Assembly: GCF_910592395.1 (NCBI RefSeq) | Contig: NC_088317.1 | Coordinates: forward strand, 5,766,001 to 5,830,000 | Length of the DNA stretch: 64,000 bases | Reading direction: 5' to 3' | Source of the DNA: Lineus longissimus | Lineage: Eukaryota > Nemertea > Pilidiophora > Heteronemertea > Lineidae | Shown: positions 35,001 to 44,218 of the stretch, in pieces | How the letters are laid out: each line of letters opens with the position of its first letter | How positions within the stretch are numbered: the stretch's first letter is position 1 | Translations under genes and position numbers: made by a program | Notes under the pieces: model-generated | Seen by the model: only the letters and a program-made list of their open reading frames with translations | Told to the model about the DNA's origin: nothing | The model's database searches: none

Positions 35001-35278
35001 ATTCAGCCTATCTTCCGACAGCACGATAGGTCGCTTACAACCTACTTTCCTCCTCCAGTTGAGCAAATACTCCTGAACGGGCGACAACTCCAGTGTGGGA
35101 TTCGGACAGTGCATGTCAGCAAATCACTGTCCACCATGGTTACAAAAGCAGCAAACGATAGCAAAAAATTAAAAGCACAGAAAGATTCAACTGCGAATAT
35201 TTTCGGTTTAATGGCACTCGACGTGGATTCACGTGCACTGGTTGGTATTTCTAGATGATAGCTTAAACACACCTGTTA

Positions 35279-36597
35279 ATAAGCGCGCAGCTTTCTGCGA
35301 AGCGCTACTATGGTTAACGTGCATACGACGTCATCCAATGTAAACAATGTTTCTCAAGTCCATGGATTCGTTTCAAATGGCTTAAATTTGACTTAAAATG
35401 GCCGCCAGAAGAGATAAACGCGCGAAAGTAGTAACTCGACTATTCTGAGCTCCGAGAGAGAACCAGACGATTATTCTCACTGTTTTTTAATCAAACTTCA
35501 ATTTCTGGGGGTTTACCCCCCGACATATGTGTTTTGATTTTTGAGACTTAAGTAATGATATCCAAAAGATGCTTAAAATGGATATAATCCCGAAATAATG
35601 AAGCAAAAGACGGGCAGGCGTTCCGAAAAAAAAAATTTATTTTGAGATTTCAATAAACCTTTTGAACGAATTCCACGTGGGCCGTGGTGGGATCCGAAGA
35701 CACCTTAAGGAGGAATGCAGGTTTTTATGGGGTACCATTGGTTTTGCAGATCTTCTGTTTTTTTCTAAAGAATAATCAATACTCGCTAGCAGGCTTTTTT
35801 TGCTCCCAGGTATGAAGAGGGTTCTATGTTCCTTGAGTTCTTTGTTCATCAGTCTGGTGTTCCTCAAGAGTAAAGTGTCTTCAAGTCTCTTGGCCAGCAA
35901 AAACCCTTTCCAACCAATTTTTTATGCATTAACCATTCGGCAACATGTTGGTGGGGGAAAAACCTGATCCCTAGATCCCTGACCCCTTGAATTGGTTGCC
36001 CAGGTACGACCACAAGCAATTGCCTCAAGGAAGCCACCAGTACGACCTCGTAGGAGTCTTGCCAATATCATGCCAGTGAAAAGGAAGGGTAATGATGGTT
36101 GAGGGTTGCAGTTAGGGTACCATCAAAGGAGTACCTCTTCCTCGCTCTGTCAAAGGACTGCACCATCATGAAGGTTTGGGGGTTCCACTCGAGCGCCCCA
36201 GGGTAAGCAGCTCGGAAGGACTTATTGTGAGGCCAATAGGGGGTTTGGGGGGCCTTCCCCCCAATGCACTGGCTAAAACATGTCAGAAGGACGGGGGTTG
36301 GGGGGGGGGGGGGAGGGGCTCTCCATGGCGACAGTTGCGCGAGTTCAATAGAGCTTGCACTTTACATTAGAATCTGTCAGAGTCCCAGACTACGATAGTC
36401 TGGACACCTTTCGGGGGGGGGGGGGACATTTTCCATTTCTTTGCCGGCTATTATGACGATGGAGTTGAGTTACTGCTAATGCGATACACGGAGAAAAATG
36501 TCTATCAAAACAAAAAATTGGCGGAAGGAACTATAGCAGGGTCCCAACCAGGCGGTTTGGGGGGTTTCCCCCCAACCTAAAGGCGCTGCGCGCTTAC
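35279..36597. mobile_element. Insertion of about 1.3 kb in the left palindrome arm, with short inverted ends
   Basis: It interrupts an arm that is continuous on the other side of the palindrome. Its ends are TAAGCGCGCAGCTTT and AAAGGCGCTGCGCGCTTA, an approximate terminal inverted repeat. It contains G-rich words such as GGTTTGGGGGGCCTTCCCCC at about 36243 and a relative of that word near its right end. I see no transposase. It is probably a non-autonomous DNA transposon. Confidence 0.6.
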
Positions 36598-36898
36598 TAG
36601 GGCACTGCACTGATAATATTAGGTTTATTATGATGAAGCTTTTCTGAATAAGTAGATAAATTTGTCTTTTGTAGTTCTGTGCCAAAATATTGACACAATT
36701 TGCGCTTGTTTCTACCATATCTGCTGAAGCTATGGAGAATATTGCACGGGCAGTGTTGTGTAGCAAGTACACCAAAATAGGAAGATGTGATTACAAGCGC
36801 TTGGCTCAAAGTGTTCTATAAAGTGACTTAAAAAGCAAAAATATACGGCAGACTGTCCGCTATGGTTACCTATGTGCACCTGTGTGACTGACCATATA

Positions 36899-38565
36899 CA
36901 GTGTAGCCAATAATTATTGGGACACTTTGAAAAACGTGAGAAAAATTGAGATAACAACATTGATATTCAAACGGAACTATATTCAACAAGTTAAAACATA
37001 AGAGTAACAACTCTTCTTTCAACACAAAAAGAAAAATTGTGATATTCCATTTTTTCTGTTTTTTTGCAATATTATGTAATAAGACACCCTCAAACAATTA
37101 TTGGGACACCAGACATCAGACAGTCCTCTTCACCAAATTCAGTATTTTGTTGGTCCTCCATGGGTGGCAATCACAGCTTCCAGTCTCCGAGGCATACTTA
37201 GCACAAGTTTTTCACAGATGACGGGCCCATGTTGGTCCAAGTGCGCTGGAGCATGTCCTTTAACTCCTGCCTGTTCGTAGGCGGTTTTGAAGGGTGTTGT
37301 CGTTCCATTTCATCCCAGAGGTGCTCGATAGGGTTTAGATCAGGGCTCTGTGGAGGCCATCCAAGCACACTGACCTTCTTCCGGGCAAGGAAGGCTGTCA
37401 CACGCTTGGCAGTGTGCTTGGGGTCGTTGTCGTGTTGGAAGGTATACCGACGATCAAGCAACTTCCTGGCAGAAGGGAGCATTTGGGTTGACAGAATGTT
37501 CTCGTATTCCTCAGCATCCATGATGCCTTCAATGAAATGCAGCTTTCCGACACCTGAGGCTGCCATACAACCCCATGCCAGCAATTGCCACCCCCATGCT
37601 TGACGGTGGGTTTCAGGCATGCTGGGGTATACTCCTCCCCTGGTGTTCGCCAAACTTTCTCACGACCATCGGATCCGAACATGTTGAATTTCGATTCGTC
37701 AGACCACAAAATTGACTTCCAGAAGGTGATAGGCTTCTTTCGGTGTTCCTTTGCAAACTTTAGGCGTTTGACTTTGTTCTTCTTGCTTGTAAATGGCTTC
37801 TTCCGAGGGACTCTCCCGCGTAGGTCTTGGTCATTCAGCCTGTTCTTGATCGTTTGAGTACAGACTTCAATGCCAGTAGCATCTTTGACTTCTTTTGCGA
37901 TATCCTGGGCCGACATTCTCCGGTTTTTCATTACAAGCTCCTTGATAAACCTATCAGTCCTTGGTTTCGTCTTCTTCTTTCTTCCTCTTCCCTCAATATT
38001 GGCTATTTCTCCCCCTCTCTCAATCTTCTTAATGATGTTGTAGACTGTAGACCGCTTCAGATCAAGCCGGTCGGCTATTTTCCGCACAGAAATCCCTTCC
38101 AGGTGGAAGTTCACAACTCTTTCCCTCCATGGAAGGGGTATTTCAGAAGTTTTACCCATATCTTACAGACCTGTCGATGTCTCTATTAGGAATGAGCTCA
38201 AGAAGTGCACATAAGCTATTACATAATAGGTGTGGGCACTAATCTGCACATAGGCGATCCTATTATGAAGGATTACACCATTCATAGTAATAAAGTCACT
38301 CAACTGTGTCAATAACCTGAGAAAGCTGACTCAGAAAAGCAGTATGCATAGGTGTCCCAATAATTGTTTGAGGGTGTCTTATTACATGATATTGCAAAAA
38401 AACCCAGAAAAAATGGAATATTACAATTTTTTTTTCTTGTGTTGAAAGAAGAGTTGTTACTCTGATATTCAAACAGAACTTTATTCAACAAATTAAAACA
38501 TTAATGTTGTTATCTCAATTTTTCTCACGTTTTTCAAAGTGTCCCAATAATTATTGGCTACACTG
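36899..38565 (-). mobile_element. Tc1/mariner transposon, full length, long terminal inverted repeats
   Basis: The 1667-bp element is flanked by TA dinucleotides (36897-36898, 38566-38567), the expected target duplication. Terminal inverted repeats of about 212 bp (36899-37110 and 38351-38565) begin CAGTGTAGCCAATAATTATT. The inner ends carry a second related motif, CAATTATTGGGACACC. It encodes a DD34E-type transposase on the minus strand (37139-38159) that is frameshifted. Arms differ at several sites, so it is not brand new. It sits in the centre of a larger palindrome. Confidence 0.95.
37139..38159 (-). pseudogene. Tc1-type transposase, inactivated by frameshifts
   Basis: The start is at 38159 (MGKTSEIPLPWRERVVNFH). 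The N-terminus has the paired helix-turn-helix region (ISVRKIADRLDLKRSTVYNI) and a basic linker (GRGRKKKTKPRTDR). The catalytic region shows the first Asp in ILWSDESKF. Near 37575-37595 the frame breaks, and the rest continues in another frame with the second Asp in TFQHDNDPKHTA and the Glu in SPDLNPIEHLW, a DD34E arrangement. A second base loss near 37205 ends the protein early; the remaining frame reaches a family-like terminus near 37139. It is therefore not expected to make active enzyme. Family usual length is about 340 aa. Confidence 0.95.
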
Positions 38566-39299
38566 TATAACTGCATTTTAAGTCGCGTTATGAAACACTT
38601 TGAGCCAAGTGCTTGTTATCACATCTTCCTATTCTGGTGTACATGCTACACAACACATCACGTGCAATGATTATCATAACTTAGGCAGATACGGTAAGAT
38701 ATAAGCGCAATTGGTAACCCTTAATTGGGCGTAGGGCTACAAAAACACTGATTTCACTGCTTATTTGGGACAGCTTCATCAATATAAGCCTAATATACAT
38801 GTAACAGGAGTGTTTGAGCTATCATCTAGAAATACCAACCAGCAAATCCACGTCGAGTGCCATAGAACAAGTAATATTCGCGGTTGAATCTGCCTGTGCT
38901 TTCAGTTTATTTGCTGTCGTCTGCTCGCCGCTTTGGTAACCATAATGGACAGTGATTTGCTGACACTGTCCGAATCCCCACACTGGAGTTGTCGCGCGAA
39001 CGAGTTATATTTTTTTGACCACAAAAGTTTATTTTGCTTCATGAAATGATAACTCCTACCGATTTCGTCTTGCTCCATCAATAAAGCAGAATCTTTCACA
39101 CTGTCCTTCAGGCAAAGATGACGTCAGACGAATATTCCAATGAAAGGAACAAGGAGAACCATATTTCAGCTGAGCGCTATACTAGGCCCTTCAGCCCCTT
39201 ATCCCGTCTGATAAATAAATAACGCCAAGATGAGCTTTATTCTACAGGTAATTGAATGTTAATGCCATATTTTTTTTCTTTTTCCAGATACATTCTAGA

Positions 39300-40361
39300 A
39301 TGCAGTTCGCCGCAGTTGTAGTGCTGGTCCTTTTGGTCCTTGCAAGCGTTCTTGTTGACGGTAAGGTCCATTTTGATTTCCAACAGTTGTGCACATTTTT
39401 ACTTCACTTTTCTTCAACACGGCCTGCCTACGACGACAAACCCTTTCCACGCATGCGACCTTCCCAAAAATGCTAATGTGTTGCAGTTTCCGCCCATTAC
39501 GCCGTTCTTTAAAAATTCAAAATAATACAAATTTCAACACTGTTGTTGACAAGACATATACAAATACCAGTACTCTACGGTATTGTGTATTCCTGCATTT
39601 CCATTTTCCTTGACCACCAGTCATGACTAACGGCGTATTAACAGCGAGACCCGATTGGCCAACAGTGATTATTAATATTCATTAATGATGATTTAAGTCC
39701 GCAGGTTTTCAGCAGTATGTCGTTGAATTCATCCAGTGGTCCCGCTGCAATTTTTCAGAATTCAAATAATGGTGCCATCTTCACCTCAATTTAATCTACA
39801 CCCACACATAATAATCATCGGTACATATTATTTGGAATATCTCAAAATATCATGACTTTTATCTGAAATGCACGAATTTTTTGCCAGATGTGATATATAC
39901 TTTTTAATTCTCAATTTTGTTTGTCTTCAACGGTCTGTGCGAATCGTCCAACATCTGCATAAAGCACATGTTTTTGCCGGGGGTTTTGCCCTCCCTTCTA
40001 TTGACTGAAGGGATGATGTAATCGGTATGATATCTATTACCCGTTCTTCTCTTTTTTAGCCAATCATGATCACTACGACATCTGCGAGCACGCGGCCGAC
40101 TCAATCACCTGTCCAGATGACACCGTCATCCACATCATAGAAGCCAACTACGGCAGGTCGGACAGCCACACCTGTCCCGGCTACGGCGTGGTTCACAACA
40201 CTCACTGCCACAGTCAACATTCTCTCGGGATTGTCAGGAATTTGTGCGACGGCAAACACCACTGCGACCTCCATGCTGAAAACTCGCATATGGGAGGGGA
40301 TCCGTGCCCCAGCATCAACAAGTACCTCCACCTCGAGGTCCATTGTGACCACCATCACTAG
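39300..40361 (+). CDS. Secreted single-domain SUEL-type (rhamnose-binding) lectin, copy 2
   Basis: The exons, 39300-39360 and 40060-40361, join in phase 1 to give 120 aa. The signal peptide (MQFAAVVVLVLLVLASVLVDG) is nearly identical to copy 1, and the acceptor 12 bases before the ATG is conserved. The SUEL domain has the canonical ANYGR and DPCPS..KYL, whereas copy 1 has ANFGR and NPC. It also has CDGKHHCDL and ends CDHHH. Cysteine positions match copy 1, with many substitutions elsewhere. The intron is about 700 bp against 291 bp in copy 1, expanded internally around 39480-39890. Both frames are open with intact splice sites, so both paralogues look functional. The carbohydrate ligand is inferred from the family. 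Confidence 0.9.
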
Positions 40362-40661
40362 TTGGATGTCCTCGGTGAAGAGCGTATCATTTTATACCAG
40401 GATGAACACGACAGCATTTTGACAACTAAGGTGTTTGCATCTTAGTAAGATATACCTCAGCTACATTCAAATGTCAAATGGGGTAAAAACCACGAGGTTC
40501 AGAATGACATGACAGTAGAATAGAAAATACCTTACAGTGACAGAGGGGTGATGGTATGAAAGAGGGATAATGGTATGAAATTAGGGCGGCCATGTGCCCC
40601 TCCAATTGAAATAATACTTTGTTTGTTTATTTCATTGCCGTTATTTTCTGTCGAGGTAAGG

Positions 40662-40667
40662 AATAAA
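40662..40667 (+). terminator. Candidate polyadenylation signal of lectin copy 2
   Basis: AATAAA lies 300 bases after the stop codon in the same GTCGAGGTAAGGAATAAAA context as in copy 1. Confidence 0.7.
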
Positions 40668-40899
40668 ATGTAGTGTCATAAAAGCGCGTCCTTCTTGTTT
40701 TCCGTCGTTTGGTGTGTATCACTTTTATTCCATTCGTTGTCGGGATTCTTTTGGAGTCGGCGGCGCGAACTGCTAGTCGGATTTCTTTGAAATTTGATTC
40801 CTATTGATCTGAGCTTCGAAACCAAACAGGATTTTTATAGTGGAACGACATGTTCTCAAAAAACGACCTGACCCTCAAATGAGTCAAAAATGACATTTA

Positions 40900-41510
40900 A
40901 AAAAAAGAAAAATAGCCCACTGAAGTGATTGATGTCATAACAAAAAGCCACTGCTTATAATGTTAAAAAAAGCCATCGATACTGTAGTAAAAAATATGTC
41001 AGGACTGTATTTAACGGGGGGGGGGGGGCAGGGGGGGCAGTGGCAGAGGTCTCCGAAATATGTGCTTTTCGTGCAGATTTTGGGCCTTTTCGACGAAAGG
41101 TGGTGTTCTGCCCCTCCTCCCCAAGCGCCAATTGCCTCGGGACGAAAACGTCAATACGGGCCTGAATCTAAACCTGAAAAGCGTTATCTTCCCTTGTTTA
41201 GAGATGTTGAGATCAGTGACTTATCACGGGTCCTTATCCGCATACGGATCGAAATGTACACACAATGCATCCTCTTTCTACAGAGTTTGGAAGTCATGAT
41301 AAGATGCTGTTCTCAACCTCCCTATTCTCTCGTACACTCAACGTACACTCCGGACGCAGTGCATGCACTGGCCTCGTCCTGCAGCCCAGAAAGACGCTTA
41401 GGAAGATGAAATGGACTGCGTACAATGAAGGAGTGAGTCTTACTTAACGAGGTGCAAACCCAAGTTCAACCCATATACAACATGGCAGCATAGGTGTTGG
41501 CTACAGAGTC
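40900..41510. repeat. Segment downstream of lectin 2, matching 29100-29640
   Basis: It follows the same order of words as the copy 1 flank, ending with the shared GGTGCAAAC and CCATGGCAGCATAGGTGTTGG-type sequence. It has acquired a run of Gs at about 41018-41035. The homology ends near 41570, which bounds the duplicated unit on the right. Confidence 0.85.
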
Positions 41511-41743
41511 TTGGCCAAGTTTTAGCTTATCAGGTATTCCCCCATCAGTACGGATACACGACCTATACGATGATATTGGATGACCCAATGGCCTCCTGAT
41601 CGGGGACCAAACGAAAAGGAGTCAAGTAGGTTAACAACCACGTTCTTCAGACAATGCAGTGCAATATTGAAACTGAAACTTTCCTACATCATTACAGTTC
41701 GCCATTCAGTGCCAGAATAAGTCACATTCAATCGCCTTGCATT

Positions 41744-42055
41744 CTAGCTAAGCCGAAGTCCGTGTGGAGAATTGGACATTTCTTCCTTCACTTGCTCCTT
41801 CTCCATATATGCGCCCTTCTTCTTATTCGCTCTCCGGTCTTGCAGTGTCTTTTCAAACTTGTCCTCCAGAAAAGGATTCCAGTCGATCTTACCTATATCA
41901 TAATTAGGCCTACTTTCCTTCACCTCCTCCCTCTCCATCGACATGTATGTGCCCTTCTTCTTACTCGCCCCTGCACTTAGGTGAACGCTAAGGGTGAATT
42001 TTAGCACAGGTGGTGGTTGAAAACACGCAAGTAGGATTAGACCTGCGTATGACAA
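41744..42055 (-). CDS. Hypothetical ORF with a duplicated Lys/Glu-rich motif
   Basis: A 103-aa ORF. I do not recognise it. It begins with a hydrophobic stretch (MSYAGLILLACF) that could be a signal peptide. The remainder is highly charged and contains two related blocks, KKKGTYMSMEREEVKE and KKKGAYMEKEQVKEEM, about 45 residues apart. A splice-donor-like AGGTAAGA lies between the blocks and an acceptor-like CTAAGTGCAG before the first, so this could be exons of a larger gene. It may equally be a chance ORF across a tandem DNA duplication. Confidence 0.25.
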   Translation of the reverse strand: MSYAGLILLACFQPPPVLKFTLSVHLSAGASKKKGTYMSMEREEVKESRPNYDIGKIDWNPFLEDKFEKTLQDRRANKKKGAYMEKEQVKEEMSNSPHGLRLS

Positions 42056-42227
42056 GGGAAGTTAAAACAATAGATCAGCTCCGCCGAAGACAAAGTTGTT
42101 TTGTGCAACAAATTTTTAATAAGTTAATAACGAATAAATATCATTCACAATGGATCACTGAGCGTTCTAATGAAACAACCAGTTTAACAGTCAATGACAT
42201 TTCACTAAACCTACATGTAACTAACAA

Positions 42228-42590
42228 ATGGTCCTGTCAACTGTATTCGATATCGTATTCCTAGGACCGAGTAAATTAAGCGGCGTCTGTGGTAATCCGA
42301 ATGCTGGCTCGTCGTATGAAGTCGACACGACCATTTGCTTGCAAATAAATACTACCATGGCCTACTATAAGGCCACGAAATGTTTCAACAAATCTACATA
42401 CTATTACCATATAAAACCGGCCAAGAACCGTGTATCACAACTGTCCATGGTAGCACCTGTAATGTATAAACGCCGAAGTGCAACATTGAAGGTCGTGACG
42501 GCTCCTGGCTCAGTTGAGTATAACATTAATGTGATGACACGAGGCTGCATCGTCAATATATTCTACGATGATAAATTTATCAAACCCTGA
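42228..42590 (+). CDS. Hypothetical cysteine-containing ORF or terminal exon, unrecognised
   Basis: A 120-aa ORF that ends at 42590. The stretch KLSGVCGNPNAGSSYEV onward has balanced, protein-like composition, Tyr-rich blocks (STYYYHIKP) and two N-glycosylation sequons (NTT, NKS), consistent with a secreted protein. An acceptor-like TTCCTAG precedes the compact part (42260), so it may be a last exon. The preceding frame (42010-42264) is also open and could be joined by a frameshift or intron. No family can be named. Not part of the lectin duplication. Confidence 0.35.
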   Translation: MVLSTVFDIVFLGPSKLSGVCGNPNAGSSYEVDTTICLQINTTMAYYKATKCFNKSTYYYHIKPAKNRVSQLSMVAPVMYKRRSATLKVVTAPGSVEYNINVMTRGCIVNIFYDDKFIKP

Positions 42591-42619
42591 TTGGGATGCA
42601 ATAAATTAAATCTCTGTAT

Positions 42620-42681
42620 ACAGTGGAACCTCTCTTAGTTAACACCTCTCTAACAAGGACACCCTAGAGAAATTTTTACTG
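42620..42681. mobile_element. MITE family C fragment
   Basis: It starts ACAGTGGAACCTCTCTTAGT and runs into ACACCCTAGAGAAATTTTTA, then stops. Only about 60 bp remains, probably an internally deleted copy. Confidence 0.7.
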
Positions 42682-42689
42682 AATTTATT

Positions 42690-44218
42690 CACGACATATA
42701 TTAATTTACGTGCGCGAAATATGATGTTTTCTCACTGCTGCCAGCCACAACAGAGAAATCAGAATCAAATTTAAATTTACTCAAGATGTCTTTCCCTTTC
42801 TCGAATTTTCAGTCTATTTCATTAAATTGGAATCTAATCATGCTTGTGATACCAAACGCAAACGTCCAAAACTCGTTTGATGAAACCCTCCCAAATATAA
42901 AGGAGGATAAGGATAATTGCATCCATTATTAGCCTTTAATCCAAAAAAAACCTCTGCTGTGTCCCGTCCATGCGAATCACAATCACAAGCGTCCAGTTCA
43001 TTAGCATGATAAACAAATTTCAACTTTAATTTTAATTTGCATAGTTCTGTATATAGTACGGAAGAGATCTTTTACGTCATCAGCTGTATGTAGTCCATGA
43101 CTGGAAGTTCCATTTTATGGCGATGATCTGAAAGAAGAAGTAAATATGAAACATTGAATAGAAATAGCCAGAGTTTTTAAAAAACTTTCTAATCTCCCCA
43201 AATTCGTCTTTCAATTTTTTTCGCTGAGACCTCTTCTCCAGGGATCAAGGCCTGAGAACTTTATACACCGAACGTCAAATACAGTTAGTTGCGCCAAAGC
43301 CGTGAAAGCGTCCCCTATTCCATGACGATCTCCACCCGGTTGAGGAATTCCATAAAGGTCACAACCTGGGACAACTATTTTCAGCCAGGGATTGGTTTGT
43401 GGACTTCGGCCTGATACTCCACCCAAAATAACCAGTTCAAACAATCACGCGTGCCAAAGCCTCTTTTATGATGTTTGCAAATTTAATCAACGACGTTTTA
43501 ATAGATTTGCAATCTTTCACATGACCATTATCGTTAAATCGCCTACGCCCTTCAGATAGTAGTCAAAATAAACCATTTTGTGACGTCATTGGGGGTACAT
43601 TCCCCAAATTGTTGCACCTTGATGGCCCTGTTTGTTATGACAAACGGTAAAAATAACATTCGATGATGATAAATATAGCACACTTTTTGATGTCATTCTT
43701 TTAAAATATACAAACAAATATACAAAAGTCACTGACTAATCCAATTTGTTTGAAGTTTACAAAAAAAACATTTGTGTACTGTTTTGTCCTTACTACGTTA
43801 GTTCATTCAGCCCTTATGACAGTAAGTTATAACATTACATTTCGCGAGGGAGTTTTCGCAAATCCCCGAAACACCGACATGAACGCCGATCTCATTGTTT
43901 GACCACCTGAGAACGAAGTCGAACAACAATGGGATAGGCGTACACGTGGACGTTTCGGGGTCTTTGCGAAAACTCCCTATCATCTAAAAGCTAAGGACAT
44001 TATTTTGTAATCTATGAGAAAGACTCTGAAGTCGAATGTGAGCGCCCGGTCCACCAGAGAATGTGATGTGTAAACTTGTGGGGAAGAAATATACTTCTAG
44101 ACATAATCTGTAGGGATTGTTCTTCGAAACGACCCATATTCATGATATTCATAAAGAAAACAGATAGATGTATACTTACAATAAATAATATGATAAAGCC
44201 TGCAGATCTTGTAAGTGT
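42690..44218. other. Intergenic region; one MITE, no recognised gene
   Basis: AT-rich. It contains MITE family A at 43847-43978. A 77-aa minus-strand ORF (43211-43444) has protein-like composition (GCDLYGIPQPGGDRHG) but no splice context or family I can name. The 3' UTR of the precursor gene at 44219-45652 must extend into this region. Confidence 0.45.
43847..43978. mobile_element. MITE family A, best copy
   Basis: The ends AGGGAGTTTTCGCAAA and TTTGCGAAAACTCCCT are perfect inverted complements of 16 bp. Inner inverted words (CCCCGAAAC and GTTTCGGGG) extend the symmetry. The element is 132 bp. It shares its interior with 433-566. Confidence 0.9.

Larger units (their letters stand above)
35079..39000. 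repeat. Large inverted duplication with other elements nested inside
   Basis: The right arm (38570-39000) is the reverse complement of two left-arm pieces, 35079-35275 and 36600-36845. Examples: GGCACTCGACGTGGATT versus AATCCACGTCGAGTGCC, GGTATTTCTAGATGATAGCT versus AGCTATCATCTAGAAATACC, and AGGAAGATGTGATTACAAGC versus its complement near 38620. The left arm is split by a 1.3-kb insertion, and a Tc1 element occupies the centre. No coding content is recognised in the arms. Confidence 0.85.

Noticed and set aside
43211-43444. 77-aa minus-strand ORF with GCDLYGIPQPGGDRHG
   Set aside because: The composition is protein-like, but there is no family, splice context or repeat copy to support it. 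Noted only.
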